Positions 1 through 11,605 of a stretch of 64,000 bases of DNA are shown piece by piece. Below the pieces are notes generated by a model that worked only from the letters and a program-made list of their open reading frames with translations, searched no databases and was not told the DNA's origin. The stretch comes from Narthecium ossifragum (lineage: Eukaryota > Streptophyta > Magnoliopsida > Dioscoreales > Nartheciaceae). The stretch spans positions 21,938,492 through 22,002,491 of the forward strand of contig OY986971.1 of assembly GCA_963920575.1 (NCBI GenBank). The letters run 5' to 3'. The position numbers were made by a program, and so were the translations under genes. Within the stretch, counting starts at the first letter, position 1. Each line of letters starts with the position of its first letter.

Positions 1-23
1 GTAAAATATTTTTTTTATGCAAT

Positions 24-199
24 CAGTTTAGGCTCTTGAAGCTTGGAGCATATATGTGAAAAATATTTTTATTTGTGCAATCAGTTTAGGCTCTTGAAGC
101 TTGGAGCATTCTGTTCAAATTTATATTTTGGCAACAGTTTATACTCGTATGGCTTGGAGTATCATTGCTTTCAGTTTAGGCTCGTGAAGCTTGGAGCAT
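24..199 (-). repeat. Four 28-nt repeats near the 3' end of the Tat element
   Basis: Four related 28-nt units occur at 24-51, 82-109, 135-162 and 172-199, each starting CAGTTTA and ending GGAGCAT or GGAGTAT. The third unit is the most diverged. They lie just past the end of integrase, in the non-coding stretch before the missing 3' LTR. Interrupted repeats of this kind are seen in untranslated tails of plant Ty3/gypsy elements. No function can be assigned. Confidence 0.7.
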
Positions 200-205
200 A
201 TACAT

Positions 206-1429
206 TTAAGAACAATAGCGCTTCAACAATTTGCCGTTCACAGGTGGTGGGGTATATTCACCATCTGGCGAAGCAATCTTGTAACAACCACTCGTGTAGA
301 CCTCTTGCACTACAAAGGGTCCTTCCCACTTGGGCTCAAATTTTCCTTGAGCCCTCCTTATAACAATCATAGGACGGATAACAACAAGGATGAGGTCTCT
401 GATTTTGAACGAGCGACGCTTCACTTTTTTGTCAAAGGCCCTGTATATTCTTGCTTGATAGATTTCCAACCTCTGCTGGGCCTCCAGACGTCTTTCTTCC
501 AAGCTGTCGAGCTCTTGAAGCCTCAACTTAGCCGCTTGGTCTTCTGTAAGGCTGTCTTGCAAAGCTACCCTGAGAGAAGGAATTTGTACTTCGAGGGGAA
601 GAACTGCTTCACCTCCGAAGATTAGGGAGTAAGGGGTTGCCCCCGTTGGAGTTCTTACTGTGGTGCGATACGCCCACAAGTTTTCCATGAGCTTCTCATG
701 CCACTCCCTCTTATTTTTGTGAACTGCTTTCTTCAGAAGTTTGCAAAGAACTTTATTGAACGCCTCTGCTTGTCCATTAGCGGCGGCGTTATATGCTGAA
801 GAAAAGTGATGCTTGATTTAGAACTTGGCACAAAGATTTTGTACATTTCTATTTTTGAATGGCGTGCCATTATCCGAAATAAGCCGCGCAGGAACTCCAA
901 ATCGATATATGATTTGTGTCCTGATGAAATGCGCAATGGCTTTACTCTTCACATTTTTCAAAGGGATAGCTTCTGCCCATTTGGAGAAGTAATCTGTTGC
1001 CGCCAAGATGAAGAAGTGCCCTTTTGATGAAAGAGGTTGAATAGGGCCTACTATATCTAATCCCCATGCCTCAAAACGCCAGGAGATACTTGTGGGATGA
1101 AGGGGTTCCGGGGGCATATGTATGAAATCCGCATGAATCTGACAGACATGACATCTTTTGGCATAGTCGATGGAATCCCGTACGATAGAAGGCCAATAAT
1201 ATCCTAAATGCTTCAGTTAATGATACAACTTAGGACCGGTTTGATGCGCTCCACATACACTTGAATGGACTTCTTTGAGAGCCGATGTTGATTCCTGATT
1301 GGAGAGACATCGTAGTAGGAGGCCACCAAAGGATCTTCGGTACAGGGTGTTGTTAATGCATGTGTAGCTAGTTGCTCTCCTTCTTAATTTCTGTCTTTCT
1401 TGGGCATCAGCAGGAAGTATTCCCGACAT
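206..1429 (-). pseudogene. Tat integrase region (broken)
   Basis: Integrase inserts the element cDNA into the host genome. The reading frame is continuous with the RT/RNase H segment but is cut by stops at 1454-1456, 1217-1219 and 818-820. An H2C2 zinc-binding N-terminus spans about 1429-1120. The catalytic DDE triad is visible: D in GLDIVG and D in ISDNGT (both in 818-1117), and E in NGQAEAF (between 689 and 817). Counting the stop codon, 35 residues separate the second D from the E, which is the canonical DD35E spacing. The C-terminal part (688-206) includes the KWEGPF-type motif of the Ty3/gypsy integrase tail. The catalytic residues survive, but the protein cannot be made whole. Confidence 0.92.
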
Positions 1430-1453
1430 GAAGTAATCCAGGAAAGGGGCTCT

Positions 1454-3175
1454 CTAGTCCTCTATTTGGACTTCACATACGGAGATAGTGTTTGTAAGTA
1501 CTGATAAGCACTTGTTTGGGATTTCTTCGAGGAGAGGGGGCAGGACCCGCCTTTCTTCAACCCTGATTTCTAATTTCTCTGTAGGTGAGAGAGCCATAGC
1601 AGCAGCAAAACTGGCCAAGGTGTCTGCCTTTTGGTTTTGTGATCGCAGAACATGCTGGATCTTCAGCTCCTTGAAAGAGCTAATGAGTCCTTTGGCTTTT
1701 TGATAGTATGGAACTAATTCTTCCTTTTTGACGGCATACGTGCCAAGAAGTTGATTCACAATGAGTTGGGAGTCTCCATAGGCTATAAACGGATCCATCT
1801 CCATTTTTGAGGCTATCTCCAAGCCTATAATAAGAGCTTCATATTCTGCCATATTGTTAGATGAAGCATATGTCAATGTAAAAGAGTATGGGATGAGAGC
1901 TTGTTTTGGAGTAACAAAAATTAATCCTGCCCCCGATCCTGAGCGCCTACATGCCCCGTCGAAGTACATCTCCCAAGAGGGTTGAATGTCGGTCATGAAG
2001 ACTTCTTCATCTGGAAGGTCGTCTTTTAAGACTTCACTGTCTAGGACCGGATGGGCGGCGAGGAAGTCAGCCAATGCTTGTCCCTTGACCACTTTCTGCG
2101 GAACATATGTTATATCGAATTGGGATAGCAATATTGCCCATTTTGCTAGTCGCCCTGATAAAGTTAATTTCTTTAATATGTACCGCAAAGGATCCGTTTT
2201 AGAAATGAGTTGGACAGAGTGCTCCAATAGATAATTGCGGAGTTTTTGGGTGGCAAACACCAAGGAGAGGCAAACCTTTTCCATCTCCGAGTAGTTATGC
2301 TCAGGCCCAACCAGAGTCCGACTTAGGTAATAAAGAGCTCTTTCTTTACCTTCGTCGTCTTGTTGTGCTAGCAAAATGCCCAGTGATCCAGGCGAGGTAG
2401 TCGTATATAGGATCAAAGATTTTCCTTTAATAAGAGAGGCGAGAACCGGCTGGTTGATGAGATATTCTTTAATGCTTTGAAAAGCGTTCTGACATATTTC
2501 ATCCCACTCGAAAGGCGTCCTTTTCTTCATGAGGTGAGAGAAAGGTTTGCAACGTCCCGCCAAATTTGAGATGAATCTTCGTATGTAGGCTAGGCGACCT
2601 TGAAGACTCTTGAGTTCATGAAGATTCCGAGGTGGAGGCATTTCTAGAATGGCCTTGACCTTAGAAGGGTCAACCTCGATTCCTCGTTTGCGTACTACGA
2701 AGCCGAGGAGCTTTCCTGATGTGACACCAAACGCGCACTTCATGGGATTCATCTTCAGGTTGTACCGCCTAAGTCTGTGGAAGACTTCGGTTAGGTGTTT
2801 GAAATGATCTTGCCGATGCTTCATTTTCACCACCAGGTCGTCGACGTAACATTCTACGATGTCGTGTAGAAGATCACTAAAAATAAATTTCCTAGCTCTT
2901 TGGTAGGTAGCTCCGGCATTCTTCAACCCAAATGGCATCACTGTGTAGCAAAATATTCCTTTGGGTGTGTGGAAAGCCATGAGTTCTTCATCTTCATATG
3001 CCATTTTTATCTGGTTGTACCCTGAGTATCCATCCATGAAAGAAAGGATTTCATGTCTGGTTGTTGCATCCACTATGAGCTCAGATATGGGCAGTGGGAA
3101 ATCATCCTTTGGACATGCTTTGTTTAGATCTATGAAATCTATACAGAGTCTAAGTTGGCCATTCTTCTTCTTCAC
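1454..3175 (-). pseudogene. Tat reverse transcriptase with dual RNase H (pol fragment)
   Basis: 573 residues uninterrupted. Reverse transcriptase occupies residues 1-250, with the catalytic YVDD at 110-113 (about 2837-2848). A first RNase H lies at about 253-376, lacks a clear first catalytic Asp and looks degenerate. A second, archaeal-type RNase H covers about 401-530, with D406 (YFDGA), E445 (MAEYEAL), D468 (YGDSQL) and D518 (KADTLAS). A decayed first RNase H plus a well-kept second one is the established Tat pattern. The same frame continues upstream into protease and downstream into integrase, separated only by stop codons. Confidence 0.95.
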
Positions 3176-3205
3176 AGGGACAATATTTGCGAGCCATTTG
3201 GGATA

Positions 3206-4975
3206 TTATACCTCGTGGATGAAATTTGCCTTGATGAGTTTGTTTACCTCGACAATAATCTTGGGTATCAACTCTGGTCGGAAGCGCCTTTGAGACTGCT
3301 TAATTGGATGGATCTCTTCTTTTATGAAAAGGTGATGAACAGCAACACCGGTATCCAAGCCTGGCATTTCCCTGTAGTTCCATGCGAACACATCTTTATT
3401 CTGACGGAGGAAGGTCATATATTGCTCCTTTTCGCTTGGCGTCATGGGAGCGCGGATGAAAGTGGGGCGAGGATCATCATCTGTCCATAGGTTGATTTCT
3501 TCGAGCTCATCAACAGTTGCTTGGCCGCCATCTTCGAGTTGAGGAGGCGCTTCTTGGAGATCAACAAGCTCTGTAGAAGTCATGCAGACTTGGAATTGAT
3601 ATCCAAGCCCTGCTTTGTGGAAGGGTAGTTCTTCACCATATCGGATAGCCTTTATTTGTTCATCTGAAAAGATATCCTCAAAAGGTTGCTTTTGACCGCG
3701 ACCTCCACATAAGCCTTCGTCAGAATTTAGATCATACCCCATTTGAGTCATCATGTGAAGCAGCTTTTCGTCATAGAATAGTATAGGTAGAAATGACCTC
3801 TTGGCGACAAATTGGACCATAGAGGCTTCGACAAAGTTTATGGGATGATTATATTTTGTTTTCCTGTCTTCACTTGACTGACCTTCTTCTTTAACTGGTG
3901 GAGGCTTTACATGTGATGGAACCATTTTAGGGAGGGGTATGGGGAAGTCTTGAAGAATGGTCTTGGAAAGTTTCTCTTCAATGACATTAAATATAGAACC
4001 CCCTGCTTTCCTCTGGCTACTTGGAATGTCGCGATATGTCTTCTTTTTTGGAGGATGTTTCTTTTCTTGTTGAACCTCAGCTGTGAACTTCTCTGTGAAA
4101 CCCATTTCCATAGGAGGTGTAGTGATAGGCTTCTTCAGCTTTAAGGGTGGCTCCAAGTAAAACTTGGCGTCTGCAAAGAATGCCTCTCCTGGTGTGAAGG
4201 GTTTCGTATCAGCAAACACCCTTTTGATGTCACCTTCGGGGGTTGGGTACTTGAAACATTGGTGAAGCGTTGAAGGGATGACCTTGTACTCATGGAGCCA
4301 AGGTCTTCCTAATAACGCATTATAGGAGGTACGAGCGTCAATGATATGAAAGACAACCCTCGTGGCCAAGTCTTGGAATTTCATGACTAGGCGTATAGAG
4401 CCAAGGACTTGCTGACCAGCTTGGTTGAAGCCTTGCACTATAATATTCCTAGATGTAAGGTCTAAGGTGTCATACCCCAATTTGTGAAGTGTTTTAAGCG
4501 ACAAGAGATTAATAGCCGACCCAGAATCTAACATTATACGTGACATGGGTATATCGTCGATGTCACCTGTTACTAACAACGGCCTATTATGTGTTTTTGA
4601 GCCGAGTAGTAAATCATCATCTGTAAACTCTATATTTAGAGTTTCGACTGTAGGGACATCATTTTGGAGGATTTCCTCCCGGTAATCATCGGGAAAAGAT
4701 AAAGCAATAATGAGAGATTTTTGAAAATCAGAGGAAAGACACAGGGCATCATACACGCTAAGTAGTGATGGTATTTTCTTTAAATGGGAGACTACATTGT
4801 ACTTTACTAATTCCTTAGAGTTTACATTATTTTGGATTGTAGCTTGCACTGCTTGCGGCACCGGGTTTCTCTCCCGTGGTGGTTGAGAATCTAGAAGTCG
4901 TCGCCCAGAGCGTGTGATGATCTCGTGGGCTTCAAACATTCTCTTCTTCTGGGAAGCAAGGAGATTGGTCGTCAT
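3206..4975 (-). pseudogene. Tat aspartic protease and pol N-terminal region
   Basis: 589 residues in the pol frame. The retropepsin active site is DSGS at residues 150-153 (about 4517-4528), followed by the hydrophobic ALLGRPWL segment typical of plant Ty3/gypsy proteases. This protease would cut the Gag-Pol polyprotein. The segment ends in a TAA at 3206-3208, after which the same frame continues into reverse transcriptase. Its start overlaps the end of the gag-derived ORF (to 4932) in another frame. This may be a frameshift mutation rather than programmed frameshifting; the sequence does not decide. The stretch between protease and RT is lysine/proline-rich linker. Confidence 0.88.
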
Positions 4976-7062
4976 CTTGGAAGACTCCTATCGGGAGGCA
5001 TGGAAAGTGGTCCCAAGAGACATTAGTTTCTGGGACATATTGTGTCCTGGTCTGGAGATCTATGGAGACTCGATGTATGAAACCTTGTATCTCTTCATAT
5101 GGCATTACCTTTCTCAAGATCTTGTACTTTGGGGCTCTATATCTTTTGGGCCCTGGTTGCCAGCCTTGAGGGAGCTGAGGTCTTGGGGGGTTGAGCTTGC
5201 CGGCTCTAACCCTCTCCTTAAAGGCCTTCTTCTTCATCTGCTTTTTGCTGATGTAGGGTCTCCCATACCGATCATAACATGGCTCTTCATCAGATAGGGA
5301 CTCTTCATCATTCGTATTGGGAGGATGTAGATCTTTGAATGTCGGCCATGGACACCCTTCAACAGGTTCGAGGATGGGGGCCATGTGCACTTCTGTGGGA
5401 ATGTAGGGAGGGACGAGTGCATGTTCGTCTTGACGAGAATGTATTGAAGGGAGATGCTCCAAAAGAGTTGAAGGAGTGTAGTCGTATGGAGCGTCGAGCT
5501 GTGAGGAAGAGAGCGTGGTAGAGATCATGTATGTTGATTTTGCCTTCTTCTCCTTTTCAAGCTTCTTTAGAAGTTCGACGTCCATGACTCCGTCATCGAT
5601 CAGTTTCTGAATTTTATCCTTCAGAACAAAACAATCTTGTAGTGTGTGGCCCAAGATCCTGTGATAGTGGCAATATAGAGGTTCATTTACTTTATTTACC
5701 TCTTATGGACGTCTTGGCTCTGGGAGCTCTATCAGTCCAAGGTCCTTCAGACCTTTAAACATATCAGCCACTTCTTCTCGAGGGAAAGAATATTCTTTCT
5801 CTATTCTTTCTTTAAGGGTCTTTACTCTCCTCGGGGCATTTTCCGCAGGGATATCCTTAGATCGCATATGATCTTTTGGAATGTAGATCTCCTTTGGTCT
5901 AGGGTTCTGTGTTGTGGAAGTCTACATCACCGCTTTTCCTTTGGGAGGAGCTTTATCCTTTTTGGCAAGGTTCAACACCACGCCTGTCTTCCGGGCTACA
6001 TGTTGGAGATAGTTTTCGATATCTGTTGCCTTGGAAGCCAATTCTTCAAGGGTAAGCGGACGAACACCTTGTAAATAGACTGCCATCTCTGGGCAAAGAT
6101 TGTTCATGCACATGTATACCGCTTCCGCCTCTTAAATGGGTTGCGAGCAGTGAATACTAAGATTTCTCCACCGATTGATGAAGTCTCAGCCTTCTCATGT
6201 GAGTTTTGCTCTGTCTGGGCAAGTTCTGTAATTGCCACATTCCTTTGAGTGCTATAAAACCTTTGGAGGAATGCTTCTTGCATCTGCTCCCACGAGGTGA
6301 TGGAGCCTGGTTCTAGCTTGCTATACCAAGTAAAGGCTGGACCAACAAGAGTCTGCACGAACTGGCGAAGTAGCAGTGCACCGTTGTGAACCGTATCTTG
6401 GCAAGCTGCAAGAAAATCAGCAATGTGCTCATGTGGGGATCCACTTCTGTTGAATTTGGTGAATTGGGGTTGTCTATAGTTATCCGGGAATGGGACCAAG
6501 TCAATCTCAGTTGGATATGGCTTCATTAGCCGGGCCTTATTGCATGTTGATTTTGCATTTGAAAGGCTCTTATATTTTCAGTAATCATCCTTTGAACTGT
6601 TTCCAAAGGTACCATATTTGGTGTGTGATTACTATGTGAATGTGGCTGGTGGTGATCATGAGGTGGTGAGGAAGTGTTCCCTACATGTGGGACCTGCTCT
6701 TGAGGGATTTGAGCCCTCAAGTTAACCACCTCTGCCTCCTTCAGTTATAGGGCGTTCCTTAATTGATCGAGTTCTTCCTCCATTGAGGTGGTGAGAACTT
6801 GATAACGACCAGGTGACACCGCTCTATGATCTGGAGAGTTGGAAAGAGCAGGGAATTGTTCTTCATATGATGGTTCAAGACTAGCCTCTTTCCTGTTTAA
6901 GAAACAAGTCACACTCCTGGTTTGAGGACGATTTTGAGGTATGACAACGACTACATTCTGGGATTCTTCAACAGTGGGCTTCTTCTTCCTCCTCTTGGCA
7001 GGGATATAAGAAGAGGTGTCAGTTGAAGCAGATACCTCATCGTTTTGAACGCCGACCGGCAT
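4932..7062 (-). pseudogene. Tat gag region (frameshifted)
   Basis: Gag coats the RNA in virus-like particles. The retrotransposon gag domain is clear in 6526-6104 (motifs FLAACQD, LVGPAFTWY, EAFLQRFY). It continues after a frameshift in 6113-5922 (EMAVYLQGVRPLT). A zinc-knuckle-like stretch at about 5700-5650 reads YCHYHRILGHTLQDC. The last part (5654-4932) is acidic and proline-rich. The N-terminal portion 7062-6526 has a stop at 6745-6747 in the same frame and a 1-nt shift at about 6530. At least two frameshifts and one stop make this a pseudogene. Confidence 0.85.
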
Positions 7063-7103
7063 TGCTGCAAAAACCTCGAAGGAATTCTCTGACCAGACTT
7101 CGT

Positions 7104-8097
7104 CTACGATGTTTGAGCTTGGTTTCCTCGAATTTTAGGCGCCAACCCATAACAAGGACGTCCCATGCCCTCAGTTTGGTGCGGTGGATGGAAGACAGCG
7201 CCTCTCCTTTTCTTTTTCTTGTCACCATGCCTCTTAGTAGAAAGATTTTTTGCTTCAGGACAATTGATGTTTCGCTCGATATGCGGAGTATCAGTGTCGC
7301 TTTTCTCGACCTCCTTCTCGATCTGGAGAGCATTTGTCTCGTGATTGATGTAGTTGATATAGGCAGTCTCCTCATCCTGTAAATAAATGTAGTAACTGGG
7401 GAGTCTAGACTCCCAGTATTTCCGCCGATACTCATATTCGGAGTATAAGTACTCCCCATGATCTCTAGCTGTGTAGAGACCGGTCCGGGACTCATTGGGA
7501 TGAGTCATGTGTGACTTGTGGACCGCTCTAGAAGTTGTGTTGCACAGCAGAGGATCGAGAAGTTTGAGAATAATTCTTACCTTTAGAGTTTTTAGCATGT
7601 GACATGAAATTTTTCTGGAAGGGCGTAGCCTTAGCAGCCAACTTCTTCTTCCTTCTTGGAACGACCGGAGTCCATGCCTCTTCGTCTGTAGTGACGATTT
7701 CATGAGAGGATGGTTCTTGACTCTTTCGAAGGGGGGTGGATCTCAGATGGTGATCTCCTTTGGCCCCCTTAGTTGGTTGCTCCATAAGATGGATGGTTTT
7801 CCCATGTTGCTCCTGACGAATATAGGGCCCACTCAAAGAAGGTTTCAAACCAATTTTTGGCTGGACATTGGTTCCAACCGGCAGAGGTTTCTTCATGTTT
7901 CCTTTCTTGCGGTGAGTTTTGACAGCATAGGACTTCACAAGTGGAGATATTGTTCGAGATGCTGACGAAGGTGTTGATAACGGTGTGAGGGAAACCGTTG
8001 ATGATGCAGAGGACATCGGTAAGCCGTCACTCCCCAAAGGGACATTGAACCAGAGATCGCCAAAGCATATGTTGAACGAAGCTCCATTGAACGCCAA
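7104..8097 (-). pseudogene. Leader-proximal ORF of the Tat element, unknown function
   Basis: Two minus-strand open stretches, 8097-7528 (189 aa) and the C-terminal part of 7703-7104, lie between the primer-binding site and the gag domain. They are in different frames and join near 7530. The first starts with a plausible Met about 95 nt after the primer-binding site and is Ser/Pro/Lys-rich. The second has a Tyr-rich middle and a Lys/Arg-rich run (KKKKRRG). I recognise no domain. Some Tat/Ogre elements carry an extra ORF upstream of gag, and this could be its remains. It could equally be a long gag N-terminus. Confidence 0.55.
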
Positions 8098-8191
8098 ATC
8101 CTATATGTATTTTTTTTGTTTATATATATATTTTGAGGTAGGGGATATAAGGATTTTAAGAACCGAATCCAAAGATGAGGGGTAGAGTGTT

Positions 8192-8209
8192 GTCCCACTG
8201 GGCGTGCCA
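8192..8209 (-). other. Primer-binding site of the Tat element
   Basis: On the minus strand this reads TGGCACGCCCAGTGGGAC, a few bases after the LTR end. It begins TGG, as sites pairing with a tRNA 3' CCA end do. The tRNA cannot be named with certainty from sequence alone. Confidence 0.75.
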
Positions 8210-8214
8210 GATTT

Positions 8215-10154
8215 TGTTCGACAATAAAATCGAGATATCCGGGGAACGATATTTGTTAATTTTATTGTGATCAAAAGTTTGAATTACATGGTGGGATTTG
8301 CGGGAACAACACTCCTGAGTTGTCATTATCATCACAAGCTGCAGATCCTCTTTTCCTTGGGAAACTGCATACCGATGATGAGATTGGCAACCCATCAATT
8401 GCAACCCAAAAGGGAAACCCCTGATTAAGGATTCGGGCCTTAAAATCCCGTTACATCCAACATGAAAAATAAGAAGAGGAAGAAGAAAGGAAATAAGAAG
8501 GATCTTGGGTGAAGGCTTAGGCCTTCGACCCGCACCTTCGTTGCCGATGAAGAACCCTTGAATCTCTTGCTTTGAACTTTTGGATTGATGGCACGATCTT
8601 CAAGGAAATAAGTTTCCTTCTCCTATCTCTCGGCGTCTTGAAGAAAATAAATTTTCTTCTCCTTTTTCTCGGCGTCTTAAAGAAAATAAATTTCCTTCTT
8701 CCCCAAGCCTTCTATGTGCTTGACCCTCTTTCAAGCCTTTCAAGCCTCTTTCTCCAGCCCTTCAAGCCTTCACCCCACCCCCTCTATTTATAGGTGAGGA
8801 TTAGGAGTAGTTGAGGCTGATTTTTTGAAATGTAGTTAGGGATTTCATGGTTAAGAGGTTGAGATTTGGTTGGTTAAGAGGTTTAGATTTGGATGATTAA
8901 GATCTTGGATGTTAGGGAGTTGGGATCTATTTGAATTCAAATTTGAACTTGATTTTGAATTTGAACTTAAAATTTCAGATATCTATTCAAATTTCAAATA
9001 TTTGAACATGTTGTAATTTACCTTAACGCCCTTAGACAAAGGTAAATGTAAATTCCCAAAATACCCCTGTTATAGATCATTCATGTCTTTTGACCAAAAT
9101 GCCCCTAGAGCGGGTATGAATGCTTTCACATATTTTGGACCATTTTACCCCTGGAGGTTTAGAATGTCCAAAATACCCTCGACCCACGTAGTTTGTATAG
9201 GATGCCATCAAAGCTTTAAGAAGGCTGATATGAGGATGAAATTACCAAAATACCCTTTTGGTACTTTGGTTGGTATGGAATCCATATATGTTTTGGACAA
9301 GAATGCCTTTAAAATAAATGAAACTTTAAAGGGTGGATACAATATTTGTCATGTATGTTTGTGACAAATATGCATTTAAGGCAAATGACCAAAATACCCC
9401 TTGAGGCTAAATGACCAAGAATGCCCTTTTTATATATCCTTGGTTTATGTAGGATGCCTTCAAAACCATTAAGGACTAATTTAGAATATTCTAGGTGGAT
9501 CAAGCCTATATTTGGCTAGAATGACCAAAATACCCCTAGAAGGCAAATTTTACCGAAATACCCTTTATGCTTCAGGTTTGTATAAAATGTTATAAAAACC
9601 ATACATGAATATTTGTCAGATATTGTAGGGACCCTGAACATGTATTTTGATCAAAATTCCCAAAATACCCCATGGCGCCCAGAATTACCAAACTGCCCTG
9701 AGTCCTTCTAACTTAAGGAGGATGTTATCCGGATCATGTAAAAGGCATGATGGGTTATAAGAGAGAGCTCAAGCATATCTTTTGCTTAAATCCCCAAAAT
9801 ACCCTTGATGTGGTAAAATTACCAAAATACCCCTATATGGACTTAGCTTTTGTAGAATGCCGTAAAAGCTATATAGGGTTATGATATGATATATATAGAG
9901 TTCAGGCATGTATTTTGTACTGAATTCCTAAAATTCCCTCGGGCGGGTAAAATTACCGGAACGCCCTTCATGCTTCTAGTTTGTGTAGGAAACTTTGAAA
10001 ACCATGAATGATCATATATAGAGCAGTGTATGTGTGCTCTTTGTGTGTTTGAACTTGTACGTCTGATAACATATCTTTGAAGAATGTCTGAGGCGAGTAG
10101 GGGTAATTTCGTAAATACCGTCAAATTTGACCTTAGTCAAAATTGGTGTCTACA
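8215..10154 (-). repeat. 5' LTR of the Tat element (1940 bp)
   Basis: On the minus strand the LTR begins TGTAGACACC at 10154 and ends TGTCGAACA at 8215, giving TG...CA termini directly abutting the primer-binding site. The region 9000-10130 is filled with short dispersed repeats of the type AAAATACCC(C/T), about every 60-80 bp, alternating with AT-rich spacers. Diverged relatives of this LTR occur at about 33.5 kb, 38.7 kb and 54.1 kb. No coding potential is seen. Confidence 0.9.
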
Positions 10155-10159
10155 GACCG

Positions 10160-10850
10160 CCAGCCCAGAAAAGAGCCGTTAAAGAGCCGTTGCAGGAGCA
10201 TAAAATAGCCGTTGGGAGGCTATTTAGAGGGCTTTGAAGCTCAGCTATAAAAGAGAAGTTGCAGTAAACTTGCCAATGACATAGAGGGAGCTAAGGGATT
10301 ATTGTAATAATATTCTAACAAGTTTCTATCTCTTTATTAGTGAGCTAAATCTTTAAAAACTACTTCAAGTGTGAAGTAGACTTTGAGAGAAATATTCAAG
10401 AGAGAGCTTGGAGTGATTTGTAAGGTTCTCAGGCATCCGAAAGCTTGAGGGGAAGCTTCAGCAATTGTTGGAGGATTTGTAAAGTTGCCAAGCACCCGGA
10501 AGCTTGGTGGGAAAACTTGTAATGAAGGATTACAAGTAGTGGAACCTCAAGGAGGCCCTTGAGAGAGTGGACGTAGGCAAGGTTTGCCGAACCACTATAA
10601 AATCTGGTGAAAGTCTCCTAACTCTTTCTCTCATCCTTCATTACATGCTTTATCTATTGTTTTCATATCTAAACAAGCATACTAGTCTTCTAGCTTTCTT
10701 TCCTGGTTTTTATCTATTGTATTTCCACAAAAGAGTCCAATTCACCCCCCCTTGGACCCTCAATTGGTATAAGAGCATCGTTTCTAAATTCAATGTTTAA
10801 TGACCCTAGAGGATCCTAGGTATAAATGGAAAACCAACAAGGACGTAGGC
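10160..10850 (+). mobile_element. Ty1/copia LTR and leader fragment (plus strand)
   Basis: An LTR 3' end is marked at 10762 (...CCCTCA), followed by a primer-binding site TGGTATAAGAGC at 10765-10776. That site differs by one base from the initiator-Met type common in plant copia elements. A TATA-like CTATAAAAGA lies at 10245-10254. The LTR left end is not visible, because the Tat element seems to have inserted into it. Only about 75 nt of leader follow before the sequence switches to an opposite-strand copia gag. A 16-nt direct repeat (GGACGTAGGCAAGGTT) occurs at 10569-10584 and 10841-10856, at that junction. Confidence 0.75.
10245..10254 (+). promoter_or_regulatory. TATA-like element in copia LTR
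   Basis: CTATAAAAGA lies about 70-100 nt upstream of AT-rich sequence with TTGTAATAAT, as in the U3/R region of a copia LTR. The call rests on sequence and position only. Confidence 0.45.
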
Positions 10851-10854
10851 AAGG

Positions 10855-11449
10855 TTACGTTGTGGAGAATGGAGAGAACTCCGCACGGAGGACACGCAGG
10901 TACCAATGAACTTTGTCGGTGTCATCAACAGGAATGCCCATTGCAGCAAGTTGATCACAAAGAGACTTAAAAGCCCGTGAAAACTCACAAATAATGCGCG
11001 AGCCTTTCTTCATAAGCTGAAGATCATCCTTGAGGCATAGTTCACGAGTCTTGGACTTGTGGCTGAAGGAGGTCTCAAGAGCAGACCAAACATCACAAGA
11101 TGAAGTTAAGCCAACAACCTCAGACATTGCTTCCTCGGTTAAGGAAGAGAGAAGTAAACTAAGAACAAGTTGGTCATTCTTCATCCATTCAAGAAACTTG
11201 GGGTCAGGAGCAGAGACACTATTCTTTGTTAGGCTAGCACGAGGCATGGCATAAGAGCCATCCACATAGCCGTAATGGCCTTGAGATTGCAGTAGCGGAA
11301 TGACTTGGCTTCCCCAGAGAAGAAAGTTGGTTGAAGCAAGCTTAATTGAGAGCAGGTGGACCATTGTGTTGAAGGTGAGGAGGAGGAGAAGAGTTGCTGG
11401 TGGAGGCCATGGATCGATGGAGATTAATTTGTAGAAGCCTCTCATACCA
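10855..11449 (-). pseudogene. Ty1/copia gag fragment (minus strand)
   Basis: The minus-strand translation contains the copia Gag (UBN2-like) pattern: NFLLWGSQVIPLL, GYVDGS, EWMKNDQLVLSLLLSSL, SCDVWSALE and FKSLCDQLAAMG. A copia-style primer-binding site (TGGTATGAGAGG on the minus strand) lies just upstream, at 11438-11449. The first Met-containing stretch (about 11412-11370) is in another frame, so there is an early frameshift. The gag stops abruptly near 10850, where a plus-strand copia LTR fragment begins. No pol is present. Confidence 0.85.
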
Positions 11450-11490
11450 TGACAATAATGGTTTGAGATGAAAACCACTACTTGATTATG
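11450..11490 (-). repeat. Proximal piece of a copia LTR split by LINE-1
   Basis: The minus-strand LTR end ...ATTGTCA abuts the primer-binding site. The rest of the LTR lies at 25503-25834, on the far side of LINE-1. Removing LINE-1 gives one LTR of about 380 bp running TGTTAG...TTGTCA. Confidence 0.7.
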
Positions 11491-11605
11491 CAAGTGGTGA
11501 ATTTTTTTTTTTTTTTGATTAGTTGAGCCAAAAGGCTAGGTAAGGGTTACAAGGAAAAAATAAAAACAACTGAACAACGACTAGAAAGGAAAGTCTTGAG
11601 GTACC

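Larger units (their letters stand above)
1..10154 (-). mobile_element. Tat-lineage Ty3/gypsy LTR retrotransposon, cut by the window edge
   Basis: Read on the minus strand, the order is 5' LTR (10154-8215), primer-binding site, gag-like ORFs, protease, reverse transcriptase, two RNase H domains, integrase, then a short repeat-bearing 3' region. The 3' LTR lies left of the window. A second RNase H of archaeal type between the first RNase H and integrase is the known hallmark of the plant Tat lineage. The gag and pol frames carry several stops and frameshifts, so this copy is not autonomous. The base run GACCG at 10155-10159 would be one half of the target duplication; its partner is outside the window. 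Confidence 0.93.
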
